This document shows, piece after piece, positions 34,748 through 43,312 of a stretch of 64,000 nt of DNA. The stretch comes from Cellulomonas sp. PhB150 (GTDB taxonomy: Bacteria > Actinomycetota > Actinomycetes > Actinomycetales > Cellulomonadaceae), in NCBI RefSeq assembly GCF_003755175.1, contig NZ_RKHX01000004.1, positions 419,638 to 483,637 on the forward strand, given 5' to 3'. The position numbers and the translations under genes were made by a program. The stretch's first letter is position 1, and each line of letters starts with the position of its first letter. Below the pieces are notes generated by a model. The model had not been told where the DNA came from and searched no databases. It saw nothing but the letters and a program-made list of their open reading frames with translations.

Positions 34748-35151
34748 CGCACGACGTCACCTTCGAGGACGGTCCGGAGCTGTTCGAGGTCGTGTGACAC
34801 CGCAGCGATGTCGCGAGCGAAGTCGTCGTCGGTCATCGACGCCCCACGCCGCAGGGTCATGACGACGTCGCACTCGTCGTCCCCGTCGGCGATCGCCCGC
34901 ATCGGCATGGAGACCGTCTCGCCGGACGGCGTCCAGACCTCGTGGTCGAGGATGCCGTGCTCGTTGCGCGGCACGAAGGCGAACCTCGCCCGCCCCTCGG
35001 GGGTCTCGACGAACCAGTCAACACCGTCCTGCACGAGCTGCCCACCCAGTCCCGAGGCCCACCGCGGCAGGTTCGCCGGCTCGACGACGAACGCGTAGAC
35101 CTCCGCCGCCGGTCGGTCGATGTGCACGCTGAGGTTCCGCAGCTCCGCCAT
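34744..35151 (-). CDS. SRPBCC / polyketide cyclase-like protein
   Basis: A 135-residue SRPBCC protein: RNLSVHIDRPAAEVYAFV then PANLPRWASGLGG, which is the polyketide cyclase/dehydrase pattern, and a C-terminal helix (DDFARDIAAVSHDLEQLRTVL). No signal peptide. It is the first gene of an operon with the MFS transporter, start codons overlapping by four bases. It diverges from a pair of VOC genes. Confidence 0.88.
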   Translation of the reverse strand: MAELRNLSVHIDRPAAEVYAFVVEPANLPRWASGLGGQLVQDGVDWFVETPEGRARFAFVPRNEHGILDHEVWTPSGETVSMPMRAIADGDDECDVVMTLRRGASMTDDDFARDIAAVSHDLEQLRTVLEGDVVR

Positions 35152-35208
35152 CGTGCGATCGTGCCATTTGTCCACGACAGCCCGCGCGCCCGACGACAGG
35201 ATGACGCC

Positions 35209-35616
35209 ATGGAGATCCAGCTCAGCATGCTCGGCGTGATCGTCGGCGACATGCCGGCGGCCCTGCGGTTCTACCGCCTGCTCGGGCTCGCCATCCCGGT
35301 CGAGGAGGACGCCAAGCCGTTCGTGCTGCACCGCATGGGCAGCGGCGTGACGATCTTCTTCGACACGGTCTTCGCTGCCCGCTACGACCCCGACCACTCC
35401 CGGCCGTCTCGCGGCTACGGCACGCTGCTCGAGTTCTACCTGGGCGACGACGCCGCGGTCGACGCGAAGTACGCCGAGCTCACCGGCCACGGCTACCGAG
35501 GACGCATGGCGCCCGAGCAGACGAGCGGCCCGTACGCCGCCATGGTCGACGACCCCGACGGGAACGTCGTCCTGCTCACCTCGGACGACGCGCTGCGCAC
35601 CAGCGAGGAGAACTGA
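35209..35616 (+). CDS. VOC family protein
   Basis: A 135-residue single VOC module: QLSMLGVIVGDMPAALRFYR at the start (cut at its end), GTLLEFYLGDDAAVDAKYAEL in the middle and AAMVDDPDGNVVLL at the end. A GACAGGATG-like stretch lies before the ATG at 35209. It is followed after one base by another VOC gene, and the two are probably cotranscribed. Confidence 0.9.
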   Translation: MEIQLSMLGVIVGDMPAALRFYRLLGLAIPVEEDAKPFVLHRMGSGVTIFFDTVFAARYDPDHSRPSRGYGTLLEFYLGDDAAVDAKYAELTGHGYRGRMAPEQTSGPYAAMVDDPDGNVVLLTSDDALRTSEEN

Positions 35617-35617
35617 C

Positions 35618-35998
35618 GTGACCAGCAGGTTCACCGAGCTCGGGGTCGACTGCGCCGACCCGGGCGCGCTCGCGGCGTTCTGGTGCGCGGTCCTGGGCTA
35701 CGAGGTGATCGACGACGAGGACGAGGGCTTCGTCTCGATCGGACTGCCTCCCGTGCCGGGCGCCCGCGGCCCGGTGCCGCCGACGATCCTGTTCGCGCGC
35801 GTGCCCGAGGGCAAGGTCGTCAAGAACAGGCTGCACCTGGACGTGAACCCGAGCGACCGGGAGCAGGCCGCCGAGGTCGACCGGCTGCTCGGCCTCGGCG
35901 CACGCCACGTCGACGTCGGTCAGGGCGAGGTCAGCTGGGTCGTCATGGCCGATCCCGAGGGGAACGAGTTCTGCGTCCTGGCGAGCTGCCGCCCGTGA
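35618..35998 (+). CDS. VOC family protein (glyoxalase-like domain, PF18029 type)
   Basis: A 126-residue protein: ELGVDCADPGALAAFWCAVL, then KVVKNRLHLDVNPSD, the subgroup hallmark shared with the gene at 19740, and WVVMADPEGNEFCVL at the end. The GTG start is one base after the previous stop. Two adjacent, different VOC modules could form a heteromeric barrel, but most proteins of this subgroup are thought to homodimerise. Confidence 0.9.
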   Translation: MTSRFTELGVDCADPGALAAFWCAVLGYEVIDDEDEGFVSIGLPPVPGARGPVPPTILFARVPEGKVVKNRLHLDVNPSDREQAAEVDRLLGLGARHVDVGQGEVSWVVMADPEGNEFCVLASCRP

Positions 35999-36011
35999 GG
36001 TCGTCGCTCCG

Positions 36012-37205
36012 TCACGAGACCTTTCCCCGAAGCAGCCGTCGCCAGTACACCTGCGGCTCCACGTAACGGTCGAAGACCAGCAGGCTGCGGCGCGGGCGGG
36101 CCAGGTCGGGCACGCGCATCGTCGGCTCGGGTCGGCCGTCACGGTCGAACTCGGCGAGCAGCAGCTCGCGCCGCGAGGTCGTGACCGGTGCGATCGAGTA
36201 CCCGTCGTAGGTCCGCATCGTCGCGCCCGTCCGACGCGCCGCGATGTTGTGGGCGACGACCGGCACCTGCTTGCGCAGCGCGCCGCCCGACGGCAGCGCG
36301 TCGACCGTGGCGACGTCGCCCAGCCCCCACACCGTCGGGTGGTCGACGTGCTGGAGCGTGCGCGGGTCGACCGCGAGGAACCCCTCGCTCGTCGGCGACG
36401 CGAGCCCGCTGCCCGCGACCCACCCCGGCGCGCGGTGCGGGGGTGCCAGGTACAGCGCGTCGTAGCGCAGCTCGTCCGGTCCAGCCGGCGTCCGGATCCG
36501 GAGGGTCGACGAGGCGGCGTCGACGGACTCGAGCACGGCGCCGGTGCGGACCCGGATGCCGTAGCCCGCGGCGATCGCCCGCAGGTCGTGGTCGGACCGC
36601 TCGAGGTCGACGAGGCGGTCGCTCTCGACGACCAGCTCGATCGTGATCGCGTCCAGGAGGCCCTTCGCCCGCCAGTGGTCGGCGGCGAGGAACAGCGGCT
36701 TGAGCCCGACGGGGGCGCACGGCACGTGGCGGTCCGAGATCGCGAACACCGCCGTGCCTGCGACCAGGCCGGAGAGCATCGTCCAGGTGTCGACCGCCGG
36801 CTCGGGCACGTAGCTCGTCGACGCGCGGACCGTGCTCACCGCCGCCTGCGCACCGGGGATCGCGTCCCAGTCCACCTGCGAGCCGGGGCACACGACGAGG
36901 TCGGTGAAGGTCAGCTCGGTGCCGGTCGCGAGCTGCACGGCCGAGCGCTCCGGATCGATCCCGGAGACCGCGTCGCGGTACCACCGCACCCCGGGCGGGA
37001 TCACGTCCGCCTGCGGCCGACGCAGGTCCTCGAGCGTCGCCATGCCGCCGGCGACGTAGGAGAGCATCGGCCGGTACTCGTGCACGGCCTTCGGCTCGAT
37101 CACCGCGACGTCCCGGCAGCCGTCCCTGCGCAGCTTCGCCGCGAGGGAGATGCCGGCGTTGCCGCCGCCGACGATGAGGACGTCGTGGTGCAGAGGACCG
37201 TTCAT
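36012..37205 (-). CDS. FAD-dependent oxidoreductase, sulfide:quinone reductase-like
   Basis: A 397-residue flavoprotein with two dinucleotide folds. The FAD loop is VLIVGGGNAGISLAAKL (residues 9-25); the second FAD contact is VWGLGDVATVDAL near 292. Overall sequence and AISDRHVPCAPVGLKPLFLA match sulfide:quinone oxidoreductases, and the Cys in PCAP corresponds to one catalytic Cys. The second redox Cys expected in the C-terminal third is not visible, so a sulfide-oxidising cycle is doubtful. No signal peptide. It diverges from a histidine kinase. Confidence 0.87.
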   Translation of the reverse strand: MNGPLHHDVLIVGGGNAGISLAAKLRRDGCRDVAVIEPKAVHEYRPMLSYVAGGMATLEDLRRPQADVIPPGVRWYRDAVSGIDPERSAVQLATGTELTFTDLVVCPGSQVDWDAIPGAQAAVSTVRASTSYVPEPAVDTWTMLSGLVAGTAVFAISDRHVPCAPVGLKPLFLAADHWRAKGLLDAITIELVVESDRLVDLERSDHDLRAIAAGYGIRVRTGAVLESVDAASSTLRIRTPAGPDELRYDALYLAPPHRAPGWVAGSGLASPTSEGFLAVDPRTLQHVDHPTVWGLGDVATVDALPSGGALRKQVPVVAHNIAARRTGATMRTYDGYSIAPVTTSRRELLLAEFDRDGRPEPTMRVPDLARPRRSLLVFDRYVEPQVYWRRLLRGKVS

Positions 37206-37358
37206 GGTCGGACCAGCTCCGGGGGTCGGGGCCAGTCACGGTATGTCGGGGCGGGTCGCGGCGCGCGGTGAGCAGAGCCGGTCCCCCGGCACGGGGGGAC
37301 TCGATCTCCCTCGCAGGTGGGTGGTCCGCCCGCTCGGCCACCGGCCATGATCGTGGCC

Positions 37359-38630
37359 ATGAGCCGCACAGACGCCCTTCAGAGCAGCAGCGAGCGCCGC
37401 GACGCCTGGGTCCCGTCCGCGGTGATGGCCACGCTTCTCGGCCTGCTGATCTTCACCTCGCCGATCGTGCTGCCTGACAACGCCGATGCCGCGTCGCGGC
37501 TCGAGGCCGCCGGCTGGTGGGACGACGGCTCGCTGCTCAAGCTCATCGCCGCGGTGACCGGCCTGAGCTGCGTCGCTGCCGTGCTCATCGCCCGCCGTCA
37601 ACCGGTGACCGCGACGATCCTCGCGCTCTGGCCGTTCGTCGCGATCCCGCTGCTCGGGACGTTCGTCTGGGGCTGGTGGCTCGCGCTGCTCATGATCACC
37701 TGCCTCGTCGTGCAGGACTCCTGGGTGCGCGCCGTGGTGCCGGGCGTCGCGACGCTGGCCACGGCCTGGCTCTACGCGTTCAGCGGGACGCCGGCGGTCC
37801 TCCCCATCGGACTCGTCAACGCCGGCGACTGGGACGGCGGGCGCAGCGTGGAGGCCGCGGTGACCTACACCGTCGCGGTCGTCCTCGTGGTCGGCGTCGC
37901 CGTCGTGGTCCGGCTCGTCCGCAGGTCGGCGCTGCGGAGCGTGCGAGCGGACGCGACCGAGCGGCGAGCGCTGGAGGTCGAGTCCGTGGCCGTCGAGCGC
38001 GCACGCCTCGCACGGGACCTGCACGACGTCGTCGCCCACCACGTCTCGCTCGTGGCCGTGCGCGCCGAGTCGGCGCCCTACTCGCACCCGGAGATCGGCG
38101 ACGACGCGCGGCGCGTGCTCGGCGACATCGCCGGCGACGCGCGTGCCGCGCTCGACGAGCTGCGGCAGGTCCTCACCGTCCTGCAACGGACGGACGGCGC
38201 GGCGCGAGCACCGCAGCCGACAGCGTGCGACATCGCAGAGCTCGTCGCCCAGGCCGAGGCAGCCGGGCAGCGCGTGACGTTCTCGGGAGACTGCGGCGAC
38301 GTGCCCGATGCCCAGGGCTACGTCCTGTACCGCGCCGCTCAGGAAGCGCTCACCAACGCCCGCCGCCACGCCCCCAGCGCCCTCACCGAGGTGGTCGTCT
38401 CGACCGTCGCCGACGTCGTCGGCCTGCGCGTCACCAACGCGGCCGAGCACGCCGGAGAGATCCTGCCCGGCCGCGGCCTCCTCGGGATGCGGGAGCGCGT
38501 CGAGGCGCTCGGGGGAGCCACGAGCGCGGGGATCGAGGACGGCTCGTTCGTCCTGGTCGTCACGCTGCCGATCCCGGCGGACCGCACGACGTCCGGTCGG
38601 GTCGACGAGGACGCGGCGGACGCCGCGTGA
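37359..38630 (+). CDS. NarL-type sensor histidine kinase
   Basis: A 423-residue kinase with five to six N-terminal membrane helices (residues 15-180), then the HisKA_3 box ERARLARDLHDVVAHHV, where the His of LHDVVAH is phosphorylated, and the HATPase end (EALTNARRHAP for the N box, GRGLLGMRERVEALGG for the G box). The sensor has no large extracytoplasmic part, so it may sense a membrane signal. ATG 37359 is chosen; 37347 is also in frame. The response regulator overlaps it as GTGA. Confidence 0.9.
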   Translation: MSRTDALQSSSERRDAWVPSAVMATLLGLLIFTSPIVLPDNADAASRLEAAGWWDDGSLLKLIAAVTGLSCVAAVLIARRQPVTATILALWPFVAIPLLGTFVWGWWLALLMITCLVVQDSWVRAVVPGVATLATAWLYAFSGTPAVLPIGLVNAGDWDGGRSVEAAVTYTVAVVLVVGVAVVVRLVRRSALRSVRADATERRALEVESVAVERARLARDLHDVVAHHVSLVAVRAESAPYSHPEIGDDARRVLGDIAGDARAALDELRQVLTVLQRTDGAARAPQPTACDIAELVAQAEAAGQRVTFSGDCGDVPDAQGYVLYRAAQEALTNARRHAPSALTEVVVSTVADVVGLRVTNAAEHAGEILPGRGLLGMRERVEALGGATSAGIEDGSFVLVVTLPIPADRTTSGRVDEDAADAA

Positions 38631-39271
38631 CCCGGGTCGTCATCGCCGACGACCAGCCGGTGGTGCTGCACGGCTTCGCCTCGATCATCGGCTCCGCACC
38701 CGACGTCGACGTCGTCGGCACCGCACGCGACGGCAGGGAGCTGCTCGGGCTCGTCGCGCGCACGTCACCGGACGTGGCTGTCGTCGACATCCGCATGCCG
38801 GTGCTCGACGGCATCGCCGCGACCGCTCGCATCGCCACCGACCACCCGGCGACCCGGATCCTGATCCTCACGACGTTCGACCTCGACGAGTACGTGTACG
38901 ACGCACTCCGGGCCGGCGCGAGCGGCTTCCTGCTCAAGGACGTCACCGCCGAGCGACTCATCGAGGGCGTCCGGCTCGTCGCCGACGGCTCGATGCTCCT
39001 GGGTGCCCAGGTCACGCGCCGACTCGTCGACGACTTCGCGGCGCGCCGGGCGCCCGCCCGATCGCACCCCGCACTGGACACCCTGACGCCACGGGAGGGT
39101 GAGGTCCTGCTCGCTGTCGCGCGCGGGCTCTCCAACGCCGAGATCGCCGACGCGCTGTTCATCGGCGAGCAGACCGTGAAGTCTCACGTCTCGGAGGTCC
39201 TGCGCAAGCTCGGCTGCCGCGACCGCGTCCAGCTGGTCATCGCGGCCTACGACAGCGGGCTGGTGCGCTGA
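38627..39271 (+). CDS. NarL/LuxR-family response regulator
   Basis: A 214-residue response regulator. The receiver has the acidic pair in IADDQPV, the phospho-acceptor Asp in VVDIRMPVLDG (about residue 53), Thr in LTTFD and Lys in LLKDVTAE. The C-terminal LuxR-type helix-turn-helix is TPREGEVLLAVARGLSNAEIA and EQTVKSHVSEVLRKLG. It is translationally coupled to the kinase (GTGA). Targets are not evident locally. Confidence 0.95.
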   Translation: MTRVVIADDQPVVLHGFASIIGSAPDVDVVGTARDGRELLGLVARTSPDVAVVDIRMPVLDGIAATARIATDHPATRILILTTFDLDEYVYDALRAGASGFLLKDVTAERLIEGVRLVADGSMLLGAQVTRRLVDDFAARRAPARSHPALDTLTPREGEVLLAVARGLSNAEIADALFIGEQTVKSHVSEVLRKLGCRDRVQLVIAAYDSGLVR

Positions 39272-39280
39272 GACTCGGGC

Positions 39281-39661
39281 TCACTCCCAGACGAAGGCCG
39301 GCCGCAGCTCGGCCGGGCTCCCGGGGCCGGCGAACTGCACCGCGATCTCCTCGGCCCGCTCTCGCGTGGCGACGTCGATGAGGAAGAACCCGGCCAGCTG
39401 CTCCTGCACCTCGGCGAACGGCCCCTCGCTCGCGCTCGCGCCGCCCTTGCGCCACCGGAAGATCGTGGACTCCCGGGGCGCGGCCAGGGCCTCGGCCGTC
39501 ACGAGCTCGCCCGACGCGGAGATCTCCGTGAGCAGCGCCTCGAACTCCTTGTCCATCGCCGCGAGGTCGTCGGTGGCCACCGCTCGGCCCTCGGCGGTCA
39601 GCGGTGTCGTCGGGTGGCCCCAGGGCTGGGGGTCGGCGTGGATGAGGATCACGTACTTCAT
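39281..39661 (-). CDS. YCII/DGPF-family protein, second copy
   Basis: A 126-residue protein starting MKYVILIHADPQPWGHPT and carrying the family core as SEGPFAEVQEQLAGFFLIDV; EGPF replaces DGPF. Unlike the copy at 15876 it has no sigma factor gene beside it, but its promoter region holds an ECF42-like motif. The ATG at 39661 has an AAGGAG site. Its stop lies nine bases from that of the convergent response regulator. Confidence 0.9.
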   Translation of the reverse strand: MKYVILIHADPQPWGHPTTPLTAEGRAVATDDLAAMDKEFEALLTEISASGELVTAEALAAPRESTIFRWRKGGASASEGPFAEVQEQLAGFFLIDVATRERAEEIAVQFAGPGSPAELRPAFVWE

Positions 39662-39698
39662 CGCGGGGCTCCTTGGTCGAGGGTGGTGACGTCCCTAT

Positions 39699-39725
39699 GA
39701 CGAAGTCGACCACGAGAGATCGACA
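39699..39725 (-). promoter_or_regulatory. ECF42-like promoter of the second DGPF gene
   Basis: On the minus strand TGTCGA (39725-39720) is followed after 17 bases by CGTC (39702-39699), about 38 bases before the ATG. Both blocks fit the reported ECF42 motif (TGTCGA and CG(A/T)C) and resemble the promoter at 16346-16373. Confidence 0.55.
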
Positions 39726-39733
39726 CGGTGGGG

Positions 39734-40330
39734 CTACTTCTTCCGCACGGGGTAGCGCAGGTGCGTGACGCCGACTCCCTGGGTCACCGTCGGGTCGCCG
39801 AGGACGGCGGGCGTGCCGACGAGGTGGTCGAAGAGGCGGACCCCGGAACCCAGCAGGACGGCGGCGACGTCGATGCTGAGCTCGTCGAGAAGCCCCGCGT
39901 TCAACAGCTGCTGGATAGTGTCCGCGCCGTGCACCCCGACGTCCTTCCCGCCCGCGGCGGCCTTGGCCTGCTCGACGGCGTTCGCGATGCCGTCCGTGAC
40001 GAAGTGGACAGTCGAGCCGGGCCGCGGCCACCCGGCAGGCACCTCGTGGGTGACGACGAAGGCGGGTCCCCACGCGTGGTTCCCGCCCCAGCCCTGCGCG
40101 ACCTCGAACGTGCGGCGGCCGGTGAGCACGGCACCCAGCCGGGAGGTCAGGTCGCGGAAGTGCTGGGCGCTCGGTGCGGACATGCTGAACGTCATCGAGT
40201 CCGACCCACCGGTCTCGATGACGACGTCGCCCGAGCCGGAGTACCAGTCGAACACCTCGCCCACGCCGTCGTCGGGGTCCGCGACGAACCCGTCCAGCGA
40301 CATCGACATGATCGCGACGACCTTGCTCAT
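39734..40330 (-). CDS. Dihydrofolate reductase family protein
   Basis: A 198-residue protein of the RibD C-terminal/DHFR-like fold: MSKVVAIMSMSLDGFVADPD at the start, LTGRRTFEVAQGW in the NADPH site and a DIQQLL-type helix. Such stand-alone reductases are widespread in actinobacteria and are not folate enzymes as far as is known. The ATG at 40330 has a GAGGAG site. A relative lies at 43313. Confidence 0.9.
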   Translation of the reverse strand: MSKVVAIMSMSLDGFVADPDDGVGEVFDWYSGSGDVVIETGGSDSMTFSMSAPSAQHFRDLTSRLGAVLTGRRTFEVAQGWGGNHAWGPAFVVTHEVPAGWPRPGSTVHFVTDGIANAVEQAKAAAGGKDVGVHGADTIQQLLNAGLLDELSIDVAAVLLGSGVRLFDHLVGTPAVLGDPTVTQGVGVTHLRYPVRKK

Positions 40331-40450
40331 CGGACTCTCCTCGCACCCGGGCGGTCTGGGCGACCGCCGCCTGTGTCTCCTACGAGCAGAATCGCGCGGA
40401 TCGGACACATCGGCAGCCCCAGCGGAGCCGGAGCCGCCGATCCCTCGGGC

Positions 40451-40456
40451 TAGGGT
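40451..40456 (+). promoter_or_regulatory. Leaderless -10 box TAGGGT
   Basis: TAGGGT ends eight bases before the ATG at 40465; no ribosome site is present. Confidence 0.45.
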
Positions 40457-40464
40457 CGAATCCC

Positions 40465-41121
40465 ATGAACGAGCCCCGCCCCTGGCAGCGCGAGGCCGAC
40501 CGCCTCGGCAACGTCGACCCGTCCGACCCGACCGGTTGGTTCGAGACCCTGTGGGCGTCGGCCACGGACGGCCAGGTCACCACGCCGTGGGACCACGACA
40601 ACCCGCACCCGACCCTCGCCGCGTGGGCGCCCGACGACCGTCTCGGGTCCGCGGTCGTCGTCGGCTGCGGCCTCGGCGCCGATGCCGAGCACCTGTCCCG
40701 GCTCGGCTACCGGACGACGGCGTTCGACGTCTCCGCCTCGGCGGTCGCGGCGGCCCGCGCACGCCACCCCGGGTCCTCCGTCACCTACGCCGTCGGGGAC
40801 CTGCTCGACCTCCCGCACGAGTGGCGAGGCGGCTTCGACCTGGTCGTCGAGATCTACACGGTCCAGGCCGTCAACCGCAGCGTCCGCAGCGAGCTCACCG
40901 CAGGAGTCCGCTCGTTGGTCGCGCCGGGTGGCACCCTGCTGGTGATCCAGGCCGTCGCCGACGAGCCCGACGAGGACGGGCCGCCCTGGCCGCTGACCCG
41001 GTCCGAGATCGAGGCGTTCGGCACGGAGGGGCTGGAGTCGGTCTCGATCGACGAGCTCGCCGTCTCGGGACCGCGCGGGCGCTCCCGCACGTGGCGCGCG
41101 GAGTTCCGCAGACCGTCGTGA
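40465..41121 (+). CDS. Class I SAM-dependent methyltransferase
   Basis: A 218-residue methyltransferase. Motif I for S-adenosylmethionine binding is VVVGCGLGADAEHLSRLGY, followed by the acidic residue in TTAFDVSASAV, and GDLLDLP as the next contact. The N-terminus (WQREADRLGNVDP) and middle (IYTVQAVNRSVR) belong to a common actinobacterial subfamily without assigned substrate. Its mRNA looks leaderless. Confidence 0.88.
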   Translation: MNEPRPWQREADRLGNVDPSDPTGWFETLWASATDGQVTTPWDHDNPHPTLAAWAPDDRLGSAVVVGCGLGADAEHLSRLGYRTTAFDVSASAVAAARARHPGSSVTYAVGDLLDLPHEWRGGFDLVVEIYTVQAVNRSVRSELTAGVRSLVAPGGTLLVIQAVADEPDEDGPPWPLTRSEIEAFGTEGLESVSIDELAVSGPRGRSRTWRAEFRRPS

Positions 41122-41163
41122 CACGCGCACCGTGCTCGACGCGCGATCCGCGGGCACGTCGCC

Positions 41164-41169
41164 TACGGT
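41164..41169 (+). promoter_or_regulatory. Leaderless -10 box TACGGT
   Basis: TACGGT ends seven bases before the GTG at 41177. This supports the GTG as start and a leaderless transcript. Confidence 0.5.
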
Positions 41170-41176
41170 CGGGCGG

Positions 41177-41650
41177 GTGATCACGCCGCCGAACGCTTCC
41201 TCCGACGCGCGCTCGACCCTCGACGGCGGGCTGCGGGCCTCGCGCCCGCCCGCCAACTTCGTGCCGGCGCGCCGCTGGGTGGTCGACTCGGTCAGCGAGC
41301 TCGCCGGGCTCCGTCACGCGCTGCGGACCGAGATCAACACGCGCGCGCACGCCTCTGCCGACCGCGACCTGGACCGCGTGGCGCAGGACCTGGTGCTCGT
41401 CGCCTCCGAGCTCGCGACGAACGCGATCAAGCACGGACGGCCGCCGACGATCGTCCAGCTCTTCCAGGACGGCACGAGCTTCCTGCTCACCGTCGCCGAC
41501 CACGACCTGGGCAGCGAGCCCCGCATCGCGGGTGACCGTCCGCCGGGTGAGGGCGGCTTCGGGCTGCAGATCGCGCGCCGCCTCTCGCGCGACGTCGGCT
41601 GGTACCGGACCGACACCGTCAAGGTCATCTGGGCCGAGATCCGCGCGTAG
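41177..41650 (+). CDS. Serine-kinase-type anti-sigma / HATPase_c_2 protein
   Basis: A 157-residue GHKL ATPase of the RsbW-like group. After a 30-residue N-terminal tail, the N box is VLVASELATNAIKHG (with the Mg-binding Asn), the G1 box VADHDLG, and GEGGFGLQIARRL the G2 box. Such small proteins phosphorylate anti-anti-sigma factors or act in phosphatase relays. No STAS or sigma partner is nearby, so the target is unknown. Confidence 0.88.
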   Translation: MITPPNASSDARSTLDGGLRASRPPANFVPARRWVVDSVSELAGLRHALRTEINTRAHASADRDLDRVAQDLVLVASELATNAIKHGRPPTIVQLFQDGTSFLLTVADHDLGSEPRIAGDRPPGEGGFGLQIARRLSRDVGWYRTDTVKVIWAEIRA

Positions 41651-41705
41651 CGCCACCAGGCAATTCACGTGCGTCCACCCGGCACGCGGGTGTCTGATCG
41701 CTGAC

Positions 41706-42572
41706 GTGGCGATCGAGCTGAGGACACCGGACGTCGGCGAGCTCGCGGGCGTCGTCACCGCCCTGCGGGCGTGGCAGCACGACGCGTCCCCGATGCAGCT
41801 GCACCCCGGTGACCTGGGCTGGCACTGGCGGTGGGGCGCGGAGGCGGTCGCGGCAGCGGTGCGGACCTGGAGCCGCGACGGACAGCTGCTCGCGATCGGC
41901 TTCCTCGACGGCCCGGACGTCCTGCGCGCGACCGTCGCTCCCCCGGCCTGGCGCGACGACACGCTGGCGCACCGCGTGGTCGCAGACCTCGGCGACCCGT
42001 CCCGGGGCGTCCTGCCGGCGGGCAAGGTCGCCGTCGAGGCGCCGAACGGCAGCCGGGTGCAGGACCTGCTCACCGAGCTCGGCTGGGGCGCCGGCGAGTC
42101 CTGGACGCCCCTCTCACGGGACCTCGCCAAGCCGGTCGAGGCGACGCCGCTCCGGCTCGAGGTCGTGACCGCGGACCGCCCGGACGCGTTCACCGCCGTC
42201 CACCGCTCGGCGTGGGACAGCCCGCGGTTCACCGACGACCTGTGGCGCGAGATGGCGTCCGGTCTGCCGTTCGCGGACGCACGGTGCCTGCTCGCCCGCG
42301 ACGCCCGCGGCGTGGCCGTCGCCGGCGTGACGGTGTGGTCAGCGGGAGAGGGGAAGCCGGGGCTGCTCGAACCGATGGGCGTCCATGCCGACCACCGCGG
42401 TCGCGGCCACGGGCGGTCGATCTGCGTCGCCGCGGCGGCCGAGCTCAGACGGATGGGGGCGTCGAGCGCGCTCGTCTGCACCGAGACCGCACGCACGGCA
42501 GCCGTCGCCACCTACCGGTCGGCGGGGTTCCGGGCGCTCCCGGAGCGGCAGGACCGATCGCGCGACGCCTGA
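41706..42572 (+). CDS. GNAT acetyltransferase (tandem-domain type)
   Basis: A 288-residue protein whose C-terminal half is a typical GNAT domain: MGVHADHRGRGHGRSICVAA is the acetyl-CoA loop and RTAAVATYRSAGFRAL the last helix-strand. The N-terminal half (residues 1-140, ELRTPDVGELAGVVTALRAW) is a degenerate GNAT-like domain, as in mycothiol synthase-sized two-domain enzymes. It starts at GTG 41706. A small inverted repeat (CACCCG, five bases, CGGGTG) lies in the short gap before it. Substrate unknown. Confidence 0.85.
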   Translation: MAIELRTPDVGELAGVVTALRAWQHDASPMQLHPGDLGWHWRWGAEAVAAAVRTWSRDGQLLAIGFLDGPDVLRATVAPPAWRDDTLAHRVVADLGDPSRGVLPAGKVAVEAPNGSRVQDLLTELGWGAGESWTPLSRDLAKPVEATPLRLEVVTADRPDAFTAVHRSAWDSPRFTDDLWREMASGLPFADARCLLARDARGVAVAGVTVWSAGEGKPGLLEPMGVHADHRGRGHGRSICVAAAAELRRMGASSALVCTETARTAAVATYRSAGFRALPERQDRSRDA

Positions 42573-42587
42573 CTCCGGGGTCGTCGA

Positions 42588-43217
42588 TCACCCGTAGTCG
42601 CGGCGGTAGCGCGCGTTGACGTGCCGGACCAGGGACTCGCGCTCCTCCTCGACCGGGACGCCGTGCTTGTGCGCCAGCGCGGCCAGGAGGACGTCGCAGA
42701 TGGCGTCGTACCCGGCGGCCAGCGACGGACGGGTCGTCGCGACCCAGCGCTGCTCGGCCGCGTACCGGACGTACTCGCCCATCGCGGCCTCCTCGGTCCG
42801 GACGAGGCTTCCGTCGCAGACCAGCGGGCTGCCGTCCGGGCTCGTGATCCCGGGTCCCGGCAGCGCGGCCCGGCGCTCGGGCGCAGCCGCGGGCTGGGGC
42901 ATCCGAGGCTCGGGCGCTGCCGCCGGTGCCGGGGCGGCCCGGGGTGCCTGCGGCGCCCGCTGCTCGGGCACCGTGGTGTCGAGCCTCCGTAGCTGCTCGT
43001 TCAGGGTCTCGAGCCGCGCGGTGTAGGTCTCGATCACGGAGAGCTGCACGTCGAGCGGCACCTCGGCCTCACCACCGAAGAAGTCCTGCTGGTAGGACTC
43101 CTGGGCGCGCAGCAGTCGCTGCGACAGCCGCCCGATCTCGTCGTTCAGCTTGGCGGCGTCGCCTGCCGCGGGTGGGCGCGCTACCGCCGGGAATGCGTCG
43201 TCCAACGCGTGTGCCAT
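42588..43217 (-). CDS. Hypothetical protein with coiled coil and Pro/Ala-rich linker
   Basis: A 209-residue protein of no recognised family. Residues about 20-75 (KLNDEIGRLSQRLLRAQESY, then TARLETLNEQLRRL) look like a two-part coiled coil; residues 80-115 are Ala/Pro/Arg-rich; the last 90 residues form a compact part containing EYVRYAAEQRWVATT and YDAICDVLLAALAHKHG. No membrane segment or signal. The ATG at 43217 has an AAGGA site. Nothing nearby indicates its role. Confidence 0.7.
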   Translation of the reverse strand: MAHALDDAFPAVARPPAAGDAAKLNDEIGRLSQRLLRAQESYQQDFFGGEAEVPLDVQLSVIETYTARLETLNEQLRRLDTTVPEQRAPQAPRAAPAPAAAPEPRMPQPAAAPERRAALPGPGITSPDGSPLVCDGSLVRTEEAAMGEYVRYAAEQRWVATTRPSLAAGYDAICDVLLAALAHKHGVPVEEERESLVRHVNARYRRDYG

Positions 43218-43312
43218 GGCTACCGTCCTTGGTCGCTCTCGCCTCGCCACTGCATCGACGCCTCGGGCGGCCAACCTGAGCACCAGACCGGGTGCAATCC
43301 GACGGGTCCGCC

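Noticed and set aside
37260..37350. tRNA-like string on the minus strand (GGTGGCCGAGCGG, then ATCGAGTCCCCCC)
   Set aside because: The stretch between possible acceptor ends is only about 61 bases, the acceptor stem pairs at four or five of seven positions and there is no proper anticodon arm. At most a chance match; a GTCCCCC hairpin at 37281-37300 explains part of it.
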